Shown here: positions 1 to 8,599 of the stretch, in pieces
Position numbering within the stretch: the first letter of the stretch is position 1
Layout of the letters: every line of letters begins with the position of its first letter
From: Cylindrotheca closterium
Lineage: Eukaryota; Bacillariophyta; Bacillariophyceae; Bacillariales; Bacillariaceae
Direction: 5' to 3'
DNA: 22,949 nt
NCBI GenBank assembly: GCA_933822405.4
Contig: CAKOGP040001724.1
Location: 1-22,949 of the forward strand
The notes under the pieces: generated by a model
Databases searched by the model: none
What the model saw: the letters and a program-made list of their open reading frames with translations, nothing else
What the model was told of the DNA's origin: nothing
Translations under genes and position numbers: made by a program

Positions 1-365
1 GTATCCACACAAACAGGAAAAGATCCTGTACAAGTGGAATATCGATGTTGTGTACGATGCAGTAGGGAATAATGCAAGATATCCCAAAGTACTGCATTCA
101 ACACAGAATTGCCGTAGAAGTCAAATCAAGTTCTGTAAAACAAGGGATTTTCCAAGGGAAAATCGTTGAACTCACTTTTGTGATTGAATCATCAATTCAA
201 GCCAAACATTAATCAAATAGGAACAATTTCACTCAAAGTATACCTGACACAGGAGAACTATTGTCGTGAAAGTGTTGTACAGTTGATTACAAATTTAGAT
301 TGCAGAGAGTTTGTTCTGAGCGCTAAAGGCACTCACGATAGAGCACATTTTGCTTTATTCTAACA
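1..365 (+). repeat. Family A copia LTR, copy 1 (5' part cut by window edge)
   Basis: This stretch matches 12975-13469 nearly base for base, and the reverse complements of 13555-14065 and 15327-15833. It starts inside the LTR and runs to the shared 3' terminus TTCTAACA at 358-365. The internal piece gattgaatcatcaattcaag, absent from copy 2, is present here. The next five bases, tcgag, are the same as those after copy 2. The LTR points rightwards, but the gag remnant it abuts is on the minus strand, so this is not a normal 5' LTR followed by its own gag. Confidence 0.9.
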
Positions 366-1284
366 TCGAGCTCTCAAGTGACAATCTGATCAATGAGCTT
401 GCGGACTCTGGTTTGCTTGTCAGGTTCTTGGTAGTCATCAAGTTCGGCAAGGAGGAGGGGTTGCGGGCGTAATCGTCAACGTCCAGTTGCGTTTTGGTCC
501 TGCGTAGGTTAAAGCTGACCATCTTCTCTCAATTTTGGCCGAGACATTGTTGGTGTATTGGGCCCCAAGCCGTACGGATTTTAGGTCAAGAAATGCAGTT
601 CTTCCGTCCTTGGTTCTGGCACAGTGCTTGATGTCAGTCCATTCAACAGTGTCTTTGAATAGCGCACTCAAAAGTTTCCAGAGGGTGGTATTGTCGGTTT
701 GGAATGTGGCAACAAAGTCTCCTTGGGCGTTTACAATAGGGGCACGTGCAATAATTTTGTCCTCAGTTGATGCATAGTTGGTTAATGGATCCGGATCAGC
801 TGGAATGGCAGTTTCAACACGAATAGTATAGCTCAAAGGGCAACCGTGGACACCTTTGAAGTTTGTAAGGGATTCTTCAATGGTATGGAAAGTTTTGTTC
901 CAGTTGTTGCAGGTGATTTTGATATTGAGAGAACTAGGTTAGGTCCATTGCTCTTCATGATCTCTGTAGATCTCAAGTTCTTCAGTTAGGACAGGTAGGC
1001 CAGCCAATGATTAGAACATCTGGATCGCGAGAGGTGCAGACACAATGTTTGAGGAGCCATGCGACATCAGTGATGTCTTGCTTCACTAGGAATGGGATTG
1101 CGTGGCCATTCCCACCGCCTCCTGGGTGTCAAAGGGTCTTGACAAGTTTGCTGACAGTGTCAGGCTTGATCTTGGTCAGAGTTGCGGTACTGTTCATATT
1201 GTGATCGTCCACAATAGTATCGGCAACAGCTTGAGTCAGGCCAATTCGGACAGAGAGTTGGCGCAGGATTGCTGGTTTGGCCAT
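366..1284 (-). pseudogene. Decayed copia-type Gag fragment
   Basis: Gag would package element RNA in cytoplasmic particles. The frame opens with ATG at 1284 (MAKPAILRQL...). It then passes a PGGGG stretch, IPFLVKQDITDVAWLLKH (about 1090-1030), an EELEIYRDHEEQW block (about 965-925), VEWTDIKHCARTKDGR, and near the end a YQEPDKQTRVRKLIDQI block (about 425-375). This order resembles the N-terminal Gag of diatom CoDi-like copia elements. The frame is broken by TGA at about 1131, TAA near 920, a frameshift near 980 and two further shifts near 440-480. It is cut off at the LTR-A edge at 365, so the zinc knuckle and all of pol are missing. A family B LTR lies upstream on the same strand, so it is probably a B-family gag. 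It is not functional. Confidence 0.75.
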
Positions 1285-1806
1285 GGTTGAATTGGATAGG
1301 GTTTGTTGTGAGTTGGAACTGATGTTTTGTTTTGAAAATGGATTTTCTGTCACCACAGATAAATTTTGTGTGGGTTTTGGTGAATGATATGAACGTTTGT
1401 TTGGCCTGCGCGCGAGTCGGCGTATATAATAACGGATTTATGTTAAACGGTCCTGTGGGCCTTTTGGCGGATTGAGATCGCTAATATATAAATAAATCGC
1501 AGATCTTTCTCCCTCCAAACGAGCTGCGCCTTTGGCTCTCCCTCCTCCAACCTTTGAAAGCGTCCCCTCAAGGTTGGATATGGTCTGATCTTACACTTCA
1601 TAGAATGAAATGTATCCTATGCGCACCCATTGTATGATAGTCGATCATAACAAGGTGTAATTCAGCAATAGGTATCCTGACGTTGACATGTCGACCAACA
1701 GGTCTTTTGAAGTCTCCCACAGACTTGGACATTTGCCATTGCAGGCAGGTGAGCTGGTGTTGCAATCAAGCAATACAGCAGCGTTGGGTCTAATAAACTG
1801 AGTGAA
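1285..1806 (-). other. Probable gag leader and unassigned sequence
   Basis: This lies between the gag ATG and the recognisable family B LTR upstream of it. On the minus strand the 75 bases before the ATG are A- and C-rich (CAACAAACCC, CAAAACAAAAC), typical of retrotransposon leaders. The rest, including a pyrimidine-rich stretch at about 1505-1560 and an AT-rich patch at about 1480-1498, has no coding signal I can support. The primer binding site was not identified. Confidence 0.4.
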
Positions 1807-1943
1807 TGTGCCTGCTATTGAACAATAACAGAGCGATAACGGGGTTTGAATAGTTACAGTGTTGTAAAAGGGAGATAATCAAAATTATATAAGCTATTGG
1901 TTGGTGATAGCCATTCATTCTAGTCCATCAAGTCAACTCAACA
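1807..1943 (-). repeat. Family B LTR segment, left copy
   Basis: The reverse complement begins TGTTGAGTTGACT and matches the LTR at 18765-18899 over about 137 bases with a few substitutions. It includes the TATA-like run TTATATAATTTTG and ends in GGCACA. The flanking 16 bases on the outer side (1944-1960) also match those before 18765. The true 3' boundary is uncertain, because weak similarity continues a little beyond the CA. Confidence 0.8.
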
Positions 1944-2806
1944 CAGGGGATTCAATTCATATGGAAGCAAAATAGGACATTTTATCCCTTTTGACACTCT
2001 GTGTTGAATCGATACGGAGGTCTAGGGAAAGAGCAACGCGAATCCTATTGGGATCTGTGAATCTTTCCAGATCTGAAGGCAAAATGATTCAGCTCACAAT
2101 CCGAACAGAATCCTAAATGGATATGAATTAATATAGTAATACTGATGTATGGTTTGCTATAGTATCGATAGATTGTTATTGGTACAGGAGCTAATGCCCT
2201 AGCCGCCGAAGATCCTATTTCAGGAGAAAATCAAGAACTAGGGGCGTTGAGGCACCCACAGCTAGTTGTATTCTCATATTTCTGACAAATGAAATGAGGT
2301 TGTTTTGTCCATCTTCTAGTTGGCTTGCAAATTAGCATGGGCGCTGCCTGTCATCAAGTGAGCAGAGTGAAAGAAAACAGAACTGGGGAACTTTCAGGCG
2401 AATTGTGTGAGATACCAAGAATGCACAGCATACAAAAGCACTTGCGACTGTAGCTGATGCAATACAAGGTTTCAGGGGTAGCAGCAGCAATTGCTTGGCG
2501 ACAATTCTCCAATGATTGATACCTACAAGCCAGCATGCTTCCTCAAAATAGCGCTTAAAGATGATACATGGAAGAGTAAGGGGGAATGTGACAACCCGCC
2601 TGGCAAATCAAAGATGACGAAAATCTACAGATCATGGCTGAATGGTTGTGCACTGTTGGTGCCCATCAGGAGTAAGAATGGCGCTGAGCGGGTTTCCAGT
2701 TGTATCTAGGCAACAATTTTCTCCCATAACATCTCATAACTAGGTAAAGTACAATATATTAACATCCGACCACAAAATTCAATCTAATTCTAAGCCAGTG
2801 TAGAGT
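1944..2806. other. Unassigned intergenic or degenerate sequence
   Basis: Bases 1944-1960 match the polypurine-tract side of the right-hand family B LTR. Beyond that I see no domain, RNA gene or repeat. Short open frames at 2354-2536 (-) and 2491-2709 (+) have no recognisable motif. The composition is AT-rich and non-coding in character. Confidence 0.5.
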
Positions 2807-2857
2807 TTAACCGATCGGGGGTCAGATAGCCCCCTAGGGGGCTATCCCCCCCCAAAC
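2807..2857 (+). repeat. Left terminal repeat with TTAA and internal palindrome
   Basis: It holds TTAA (2807-2810), then the terminal CCGATCGGGGG, then GATAGCCCCCTAGGGGGCTATC (2826-2847), a perfect 22-base palindrome, and a run of C. The outer 13 bases are the exact reverse complement of 4902-4914. Confidence 0.75.
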
Positions 2858-4910
2858 TTCAACTTCAAGCAATGAGATGACTATGATAAAAGACGAATTT
2901 ACCAATGCAGCTTTGAATATATATTCTCTTAGTTGTCTACTAGATTATCCTTGAATATTGTTGGCAGTGATGATGACTGGCCGAAGCTGTGCCAATTTTT
3001 CATTTTGACCAAAATGACCAAAATTCAACACCTCGCCAAAAATCGTGCACGCTTGGTCCGTCGACCATTGCTCGTCAACAACAACCTCCGCACACTTCAA
3101 ATTTGCACCAATGCAACCCAAGAGGGAACCAAACAATTTGCCCAAATGCAGTATATGTGTGAAGATCGAGTGCACAAAGAATTTTTCAAAATGCCCATGC
3201 GAACCCAAAACTTGCTGCCAAACTTCCAAGGAAAAAGTCAAGCCAACATTCGATGATGACGTCAAGGCAACAATCAAACTGTGGCAACTTCGAATCCCTC
3301 CTATATTATCTTTGAGCTGGAAACTACTTGCTTTTCGAGATAAGCAGATGAGATTGTTGAGCTTTCAGCTCCAACACTACAGCATTGCTAGGAAACTTTT
3401 CCAGTACTTTATCCGCACCAATTGTGAAACCACTACAGTGTGTTGCATACAATGAAAATGTACACGGCTAAGTGATGAAATGTTGAGGAATGAACCAGAC
3501 TTTGGATTGGTTGGTACAGAATTCCTAAAGTGGATTGATGAGCTGGGTGGTGGGGTCCTTCAACGAGGAACTGTCTATTTCGTTGAATACAATGAGCAAT
3601 CATTTGGCTCTCCATAATTGGAGGAGGCATGCAAGTGCTATGAGGTACCCATTTCTCCTAGAATATACTAGTAACTTTAGATGATGATATACTTGGAAGA
3701 GACTCGGCGATAGAAAGCAAAGGACTGCCTATGAGTATGTTGTTGCGAATACAAATTTGGCCAAACACATATCAAGCATTTGCAAATGATCAGGCACTAG
3801 CCAAAATCCTTAAATACACCGACCAATAGATTTTGAGAAGGGTAAATACCTGTAAAAAGACTGAGATGGGGTGGAACTTTGATTGTAGCATCTTGTTGCA
3901 TTGGCTTTGACGTCCGAGTCACCAAAGCTGAAAGAGCACAAGCCAGTATACACTATGACTTTGGATGCCGACTATACACTTGCTGGAAAGTGAAATTGGC
4001 GCATCCGGATTGCAATAGGTCTAAATACATTAGATAGAGGTTATTTTGGCTCCTTATGCAAGAATCAAATGGCTGAAGTCGACCATTCTAATATGAAGCA
4101 TCTGTTGTGCAAAATTCGGCTCCATGGCCTCCTAGACTCGGACCCATAGCCCAGCCGTTGCTGCATAATGAATATTTTTACTATTTAGATATCCCTATTC
4201 CTTGTCCCAATACATTGGATGGTGAAAGTGCGACAAACCTCCTGCAGATGAAGCAACATCTGATCAAGCACATTTTGAATCCACTCATCCACAAGAGGGA
4301 GCATTTGGGAGTAGTCCCATCTTATATCATCCTTCCAACCCACTATCCTAAGAGATTAAGTATGCATGATGAGCGGAGGGAGTGTGCTCTGTGCTTGAAT
4401 CTGCATCTACCGCACACATTATGAATCGTTCGTGTCGGATGCAAATTGTGATGAAATCAGTGCATTTCATCCTGCTCCAAAATGAAACGAGCTTCGGGGT
4501 TTTATTCCCCAATATAAAGTCTAGGAAAGGGAACACAACAAAACTCATCAGTATCACAGGAGCCACATTGTCTCATTTCCAATGGGTGTCAACAAGAGCC
4601 CCATCATGCTTGAGATTGATATATTTTCTGGAGCGCCGTCCCTTTTGCAAAGTCCAAAATTGGTCCATCGAAAGCTCCAATCCAAAGATCGTTATTCCTT
4701 ATGGAGAATTGGGTAGTTCAGATCTAATTTGTAGCTTCAGTCTGGTGGTGAAGGCAATTGATGGCTAGAACTAGGCACTTTCGCTCGATCAGGACGAAAA
4801 ACTTGATGATGTTGAACATTTACATCTACGAGTGTGTGGTACATTTATTTCGTATCCGTAAAATTTGGGATAGCCCCGGGACGGGGCTATCCCCCCCGAT
4901 GCCCGATCGG
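2811..4910. mobile_element. TTAA-flanked inverted-repeat element (piggyBac-like by structure)
   Basis: A 2100-bp block is bounded by inverted termini CCGATCGGG (2811-2819) and CCCGATCGG (4902-4910). The tetranucleotide TTAA lies directly outside each end (2807-2810 and 4911-4914). TTAA target duplications with precise inverted ends are the hallmark of the piggyBac superfamily. Each end also carries a GC-rich palindrome containing GATAGCCCC and GGGGCTATC. The interior has only short open frames (for example 3045-3455 +, 4107-4424 + and 4382-4768 +). I recognise no DDE transposase motif in them, so the copy is probably non-autonomous or decayed. A TTAA match by chance is possible, but together with the matching 13-bp ends it is unlikely. 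Confidence 0.7.
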
Positions 4911-4914
4911 TTAA
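4868..4914 (-). repeat. Right terminal repeat with TTAA and internal palindrome
   Basis: It reads GGATAGCCCC, a short GGGAC spacer and GGGGCTATCC, then a C run, then CCCGATCGG and TTAA. The architecture mirrors the left end: terminal 9-mer, G/C run, hairpin-forming GATAGCCCC palindrome. Hairpin loop and spacer sequences differ between the ends. Confidence 0.75.
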
Positions 4915-5017
4915 TTGTCATGGTGATGAGGTTTTGGTGTTTGACAATCGACGTCTGCACTGCGTTCACCCAAGGGTGTGTTTTAAAAACGTGGAAGTAT
5001 TTTGATAGGTCCAAATC

Positions 5018-5043
5018 CACGTTAAACACATCACGTTAAACAC
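5018..5043 (+). repeat. Tandem 14-bp repeat upstream of the sirtuin gene
   Basis: CACGTTAAACACAT occurs at 5018-5031 and is followed directly by CACGTTAAACAC at 5032-5043. It lies 120 bp before the sirtuin ATG, so it could be part of that promoter. The short length also allows chance duplication. Confidence 0.5.
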
Positions 5044-5162
5044 GGTCATAGCACCGCACCGTTGCTGCAATAACGGAAAGAATGAGCAAGAACAAACTTC
5101 AACATTTGTCGTTGCTCCGTCACTGCTGAAATCTATCACTTGCAAGAGAAAAGAATCTGCAA

Positions 5163-6164
5163 ATGTCTGCCGGGTATGCATCTAGATTATCTTCCTATCC
5201 GAACAAGGGAATCGTGGGCTTACCTGAAAGTTTCGACTCGAAGCGTCAGAGAGACTTGAAATTGAAAAAACTTTCCGAGCTCGTTCGGGATTCTAAACAT
5301 CTAGTGGTTGTGACGGGAGCGGGGATAAGCACAAGTGCCGGGATTCCCGACTTTCGTGGACCTGAGGGGATATGGACTTTGGAAAAGAAGGAGAATAATC
5401 GGAAACGGAAATCCAGACAATCTAAACCAAACCCTAACCCCAATCGGAAACGGAAACATTCACACACCACACATGACCAACATAAGCTGGAGAGTAGTGA
5501 CAAGAGGCACATCAAGAAAAGCACATTTACCAAACATCCAATTGATAGTGATTCTACTAGTATGGAATTTTCCAAGGCGCAACCGACCCTTACTCACAAA
5601 GCATTAACCAGGCTTGCAATAGACGGCAAACTCAAATACCTAATCACACAAAACGTCGACGGCTTGCATCGAAGAGCCGGCCTAGTGCGAAACATGCATT
5701 GCTCGCTACACGGTTGTGCGTTTACAGAAAAATGCGAGAGTTCAGACTGCCGTGCAGAATTCTTTCGTGACTTCGATATTGGAGGGATGAGTTTTCAACC
5801 AACTGGTAGAAGGTGTACCCTTTGCAATGAGAAATTGCTAGATACACTCCTCGATTGGGAGGATGCACTTCCAGAAGCAGATTTCCAACGAGCCGAGGCT
5901 GAATGTGAAAAGGCCGATTTGGTCATTTGTTTAGGGACATCTTTACGGATTGAACCAGTAGGAAGTCTACCACTGCGTGCTAGCAAGTTTGTCATTGTCA
6001 ATCTACAAGTCACACCGAAAGATGAGCATGCAGCTCTTGTTATCAAGGCTTCTGTCGATTCAGTGATGGAGCATCTTATGTCATATCTCGGATTCGACGA
6101 CAACTGGAAGGATACTGCAGCTCCCGTGGAACGAATTTGGACGGCGGGACAGTCCGAAAAATAG
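5163..6164 (+). CDS. SIRT6: SIRT6-type (class IV) sirtuin, NAD+-dependent protein deacylase
   Basis: The gene is intronless and encodes 333 aa. The NAD+-binding motif is GAGISTSAGIPDFRG (residues 52-66). ITQNVDGLH follows at 161-169, the catalytic histidine is H183 in LHGC, and the structural zinc cysteines are C191, C196, C218 and C221. TGRRC...LLDTLLDWEDALPE (214-238), CLGTSLRI (256-263) and VIVNLQ.TP complete a Rossmann fold of the SIRT6/SIRT7 branch. Family members deacylate histones and other proteins in the nucleus. Two oddities stand out. The first zinc pair is CX4C rather than CX2C. About 60 residues (75-137) are inserted between GIWTLE and the PTLTH helix; this insert is rich in K, R, N and H (for example NRKRKH at 94-99) and could carry a nuclear signal. 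The start is the first ATG after an AAG-rich leader. The 3' end is about 740 bp from the convergent lipid synthase gene. Confidence 0.95.
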   Translation: MSAGYASRLSSYPNKGIVGLPESFDSKRQRDLKLKKLSELVRDSKHLVVVTGAGISTSAGIPDFRGPEGIWTLEKKENNRKRKSRQSKPNPNPNRKRKHSHTTHDQHKLESSDKRHIKKSTFTKHPIDSDSTSMEFSKAQPTLTHKALTRLAIDGKLKYLITQNVDGLHRRAGLVRNMHCSLHGCAFTEKCESSDCRAEFFRDFDIGGMSFQPTGRRCTLCNEKLLDTLLDWEDALPEADFQRAEAECEKADLVICLGTSLRIEPVGSLPLRASKFVIVNLQVTPKDEHAALVIKASVDSVMEHLMSYLGFDDNWKDTAAPVERIWTAGQSEK

Positions 6165-6900
6165 GCGACTTCCTATATTTGAAATGTCCCAATGAAGAAG
6201 AATTCCGACAGCATATCGACAGCATATCGAGACGATACCGACAGCATAAAGCGACAAGAAGCCTGAAATCCAGAGATGAATCAGCATTTATCCCCCAAGG
6301 GCGTTCTAGATGTTTTTGGCAGGAAAGTTTCACCAAATGCAATGGCTACAACCTGCCTTCTGACTGTTAGATGGCAGCAAAGGCTCCTGTACAGATTTGG
6401 ATCCGGAGGGAAGTATTCGCAACAACCATGCATTCTTGCTTCTGAAACTGGGGGAAACGATTTTCCTGGCCAGCACAATTGTGGCAAGTGCTGGTGTGGC
6501 GACTCTCCTTGCCACCATGACGAGGCTGAAGGAATGCGCCTCATAACTTGGAAGCGAATGATTGTGCGGCACGCATCAGGAATCTTGAGCTGTGAGATTG
6601 TGGAGCACTTTAAACCCATCTGGTCTTCAAGGCAAGATCGCCTTTGTAATGTCGTGAACCCCCGGGACCTGAACCCTCGGAAACGATCGTGCGGCACCAA
6701 CGGAAGCTCCGGTATCTCCACTAACGATTTCTCCTGTACCACATCCACGGAAGCCGGGTGTTTCGTCCAACTCATTTGACCCGTTGGAATCTAAATCCGC
6801 CAGGGATATGACTTTGCCAGTGCATTTTGAATTCGAACTTATTTGTTATAATGGATAGAAAGACGATGTACACCAAAAATAGCTTATGACTTATAAGCGC
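6165..6900. other. Region between sirtuin and lipid synthase; possible unrecognised coding stretch
   Basis: Two plus-strand frames stay open here. 6137-6370 overlaps the sirtuin end and contains FLYLKCPNEEEFRQHIDSIS. 6276-6779 contains a cluster CGKCWCGDSPCHHD near 6480-6520. They could be a spliced 3' extension of the sirtuin gene or a separate small gene. A minus-strand frame at 6281-6775 is equally long, so open length alone does not decide. A direct repeat, CGACAGCATA at 6207 and 6238 with a related copy between them (gcatatcgacagcatatcgagacgataccgac region), lies at 6207-6247. I recognise no domain and make no functional claim. Confidence 0.3.
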
Positions 6901-7536
6901 CTAATCAGACATTGCTTTCAAATCCCTGTCTATCAAAAGCGATACGTAAGACTTGCAAAGCCACAACTCGGCCAAAGCTGTGCAACACCGGCCGCAATAG
7001 GCGGCGTACTTCAAGTGATGAAAGTAAGGAATGAGATTTGCAAACACAGGATAATGGGTTGCGTACGCAAAGATATTGGCAGTGAATAGACCAAAAATGC
7101 AAAATCCTCCATAGACAGAAAAAAAGTTGTTGGCAAACATACTGCGGACGAAAATTGGATCATTCCCTCTAGATTGTTTCCAGTGAGATTTGCTTTCAAC
7201 AGCATGCAGCTGAGTGCACACCATTGTTGTCCATTCCAAAGAAATAAATACACTAGCTGCAAGGCTATACGACGCCGGCTCTTGAATGGCAGCGGCAAGC
7301 CACACCACGGTCCGCAAAATGTTGTCAGCCACAATATCAAGAACTATTCCTAAAGATGAGCACTGATCAAGCTTTCTAGCGAAATACCCATCAAAAGCAT
7401 CCAAAATTGCAGAAGCTACCCAGAAGAATACAGCCAGAATTGGCATTGAATGGGATACATATAAGCCGGAGAAGCCCAAGATTATCCTCAAGTAGCAGAG
7501 CAAGTTTGGGACAAAAAGAGGAATCGGCGTAGCCAT
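6901..7536 (-). CDS. PIS: CDP-alcohol phosphatidyltransferase, phosphatidylinositol-synthase-like
   Basis: The protein is 211 aa, close to the usual 210-230 aa of eukaryotic PI synthases, and has no intron. The full family signature D-x2-DG-x2-AR-x8-G-x3-D-x3-D is intact at D46, D49-G50, A53-R54, G63, D67 and D71 (LDAFDGYFARKLDQ then LGIVLDIVADN). Before it are VPNLLCYLRIILG and a hydrophobic helix. After it is a stretch with SLEW...QLHA...SHWK that parallels the WLH/ESHK region of CDIPT. Several membrane segments are visible (residues 11-27, 32-46, 75-100, 135-155). The enzyme would transfer a phosphatidyl group from CDP-diacylglycerol to an alcohol, probably myo-inositol, at the ER membrane. 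Substrate is inferred from similarity outside the signature; another phosphatidyltransferase remains possible. The start at 7536 sits in ggccATGGC. Confidence 0.88.
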   Translation of the reverse strand: MATPIPLFVPNLLCYLRIILGFSGLYVSHSMPILAVFFWVASAILDAFDGYFARKLDQCSSLGIVLDIVADNILRTVVWLAAAIQEPASYSLAASVFISLEWTTMVCTQLHAVESKSHWKQSRGNDPIFVRSMFANNFFSVYGGFCIFGLFTANIFAYATHYPVFANLIPYFHHLKYAAYCGRCCTALAELWLCKSYVSLLIDRDLKAMSD

Positions 7537-8599
7537 GGCCCTCGATTCAACTGTTAGTGTTTTATTAAAGATCGCAAGGCAGTACCGAAAGTACTTGAAC
7601 TGAAAGATAACGGCCCATTCGAAAACGATTCAGAACGACGGGATTTGCTCTCGAATGATGAAGGCTACCGGTATGTTGAAAAGGCATGCGGGGAGAAGTT
7701 CGATGGGCGCAAACAACAGCTTGAGAGGTTTTCGTCTGTAAATTCGACCAAACCGACCATATAATTTTTTTTAAAACCAGCTCTCCCCTCGGATTGGTGT
7801 GAAACGGGGTTATCAAATTCTTCTCTTGCATCCGCTCGATTGGCAGACGAACGCTGACGAACATTGAGATGACGGGACCACATGGAGATTCCCGAATTAA
7901 CTGCACGTGCGTTGAATATTGGTACCGCTGGTACTGTATTGTCCGCTGGTCGCTACGGGTTGAATATTGGCCACGAAGCAAGAGCGAGAGGGACGTAACT
8001 CTCATTGCTTTTTCTACTCGAGTGGTGTTCAAGCTATGATACGCAACAACACGAGGACAAGTGCACTGGTTATTGGTTTCAGGCTTCAGAAAGTACATCT
8101 GAAGTTATCGTGACTATTCGCTTGAAATTTTTTTGATGCCAACCACCCACCCTTTTGGTCGACCCCCCACAATATTGGCACTTGAACGTTTTTCCTATTC
8201 AGTGTGCCCTTACGTCTATAGTTGTAATGGAGTAAGCTTGATCCGAATGTCGTTCCAACATCTAACTGCTGTCTATTTGAATATGCCTAGCTCAACAATG
8301 TATGTTCATCATTTAAGGGGATCCTAACTATTTCAGGGTCCAAAACTAATATTCCAGCAGATAAGACTCTCCCAAATGTTGCCAGCCGGTCGCGCGCCTG
8401 CCTTGATAGCTCTATGCAATATTGGATGGCTCCGACGGCGGAATGACTGTAGACCTTGTTATAGACCGACTCCTTTGACTATGGATTTGCACCAGCATTG
8501 GCGCCAAAATTGACTTGGCCGAAATCATCAAAGTAACAAAAACAATTTTCCTAGAAGACCAACACAAAACTCCTGCCATTTCCCCCCCCATTGCTTCCA
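7537..8599. other. Divergent intergenic region without a supported gene
   Basis: This 1.06-kb gap lies between the start of the lipid synthase gene (-) and the start of the FAR1-like gene (+), so it should hold both promoters. A minus-strand frame of 177 codons (7565-8098) is open but shows no domain, and several overlapping frames are also open, so I do not call it a gene. A C-run (8582-8589) precedes the ATG at 8600. No terminal inverted repeat for the downstream element was found by eye. Confidence 0.5.

Noticed and set aside
2933..3277. Open frames of over 100 codons on both strands in the TTAA element
   Set aside because: They overlap on opposite strands with no recognisable motif in either. 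Low stop density in this patch explains both.
6281..6775. Minus-strand frame of 164 codons downstream of the sirtuin
   Set aside because: It mirrors a plus-strand frame of the same length and neither shows a known domain. I could not choose between them, so the stretch is described as unassigned.
7565..8098. 177-codon open frame on the minus strand
   Set aside because: No domain, no membrane or signal pattern, and unconvincing residue composition. Several other frames are open in the same place. It lies in the likely promoter region between two divergent genes.
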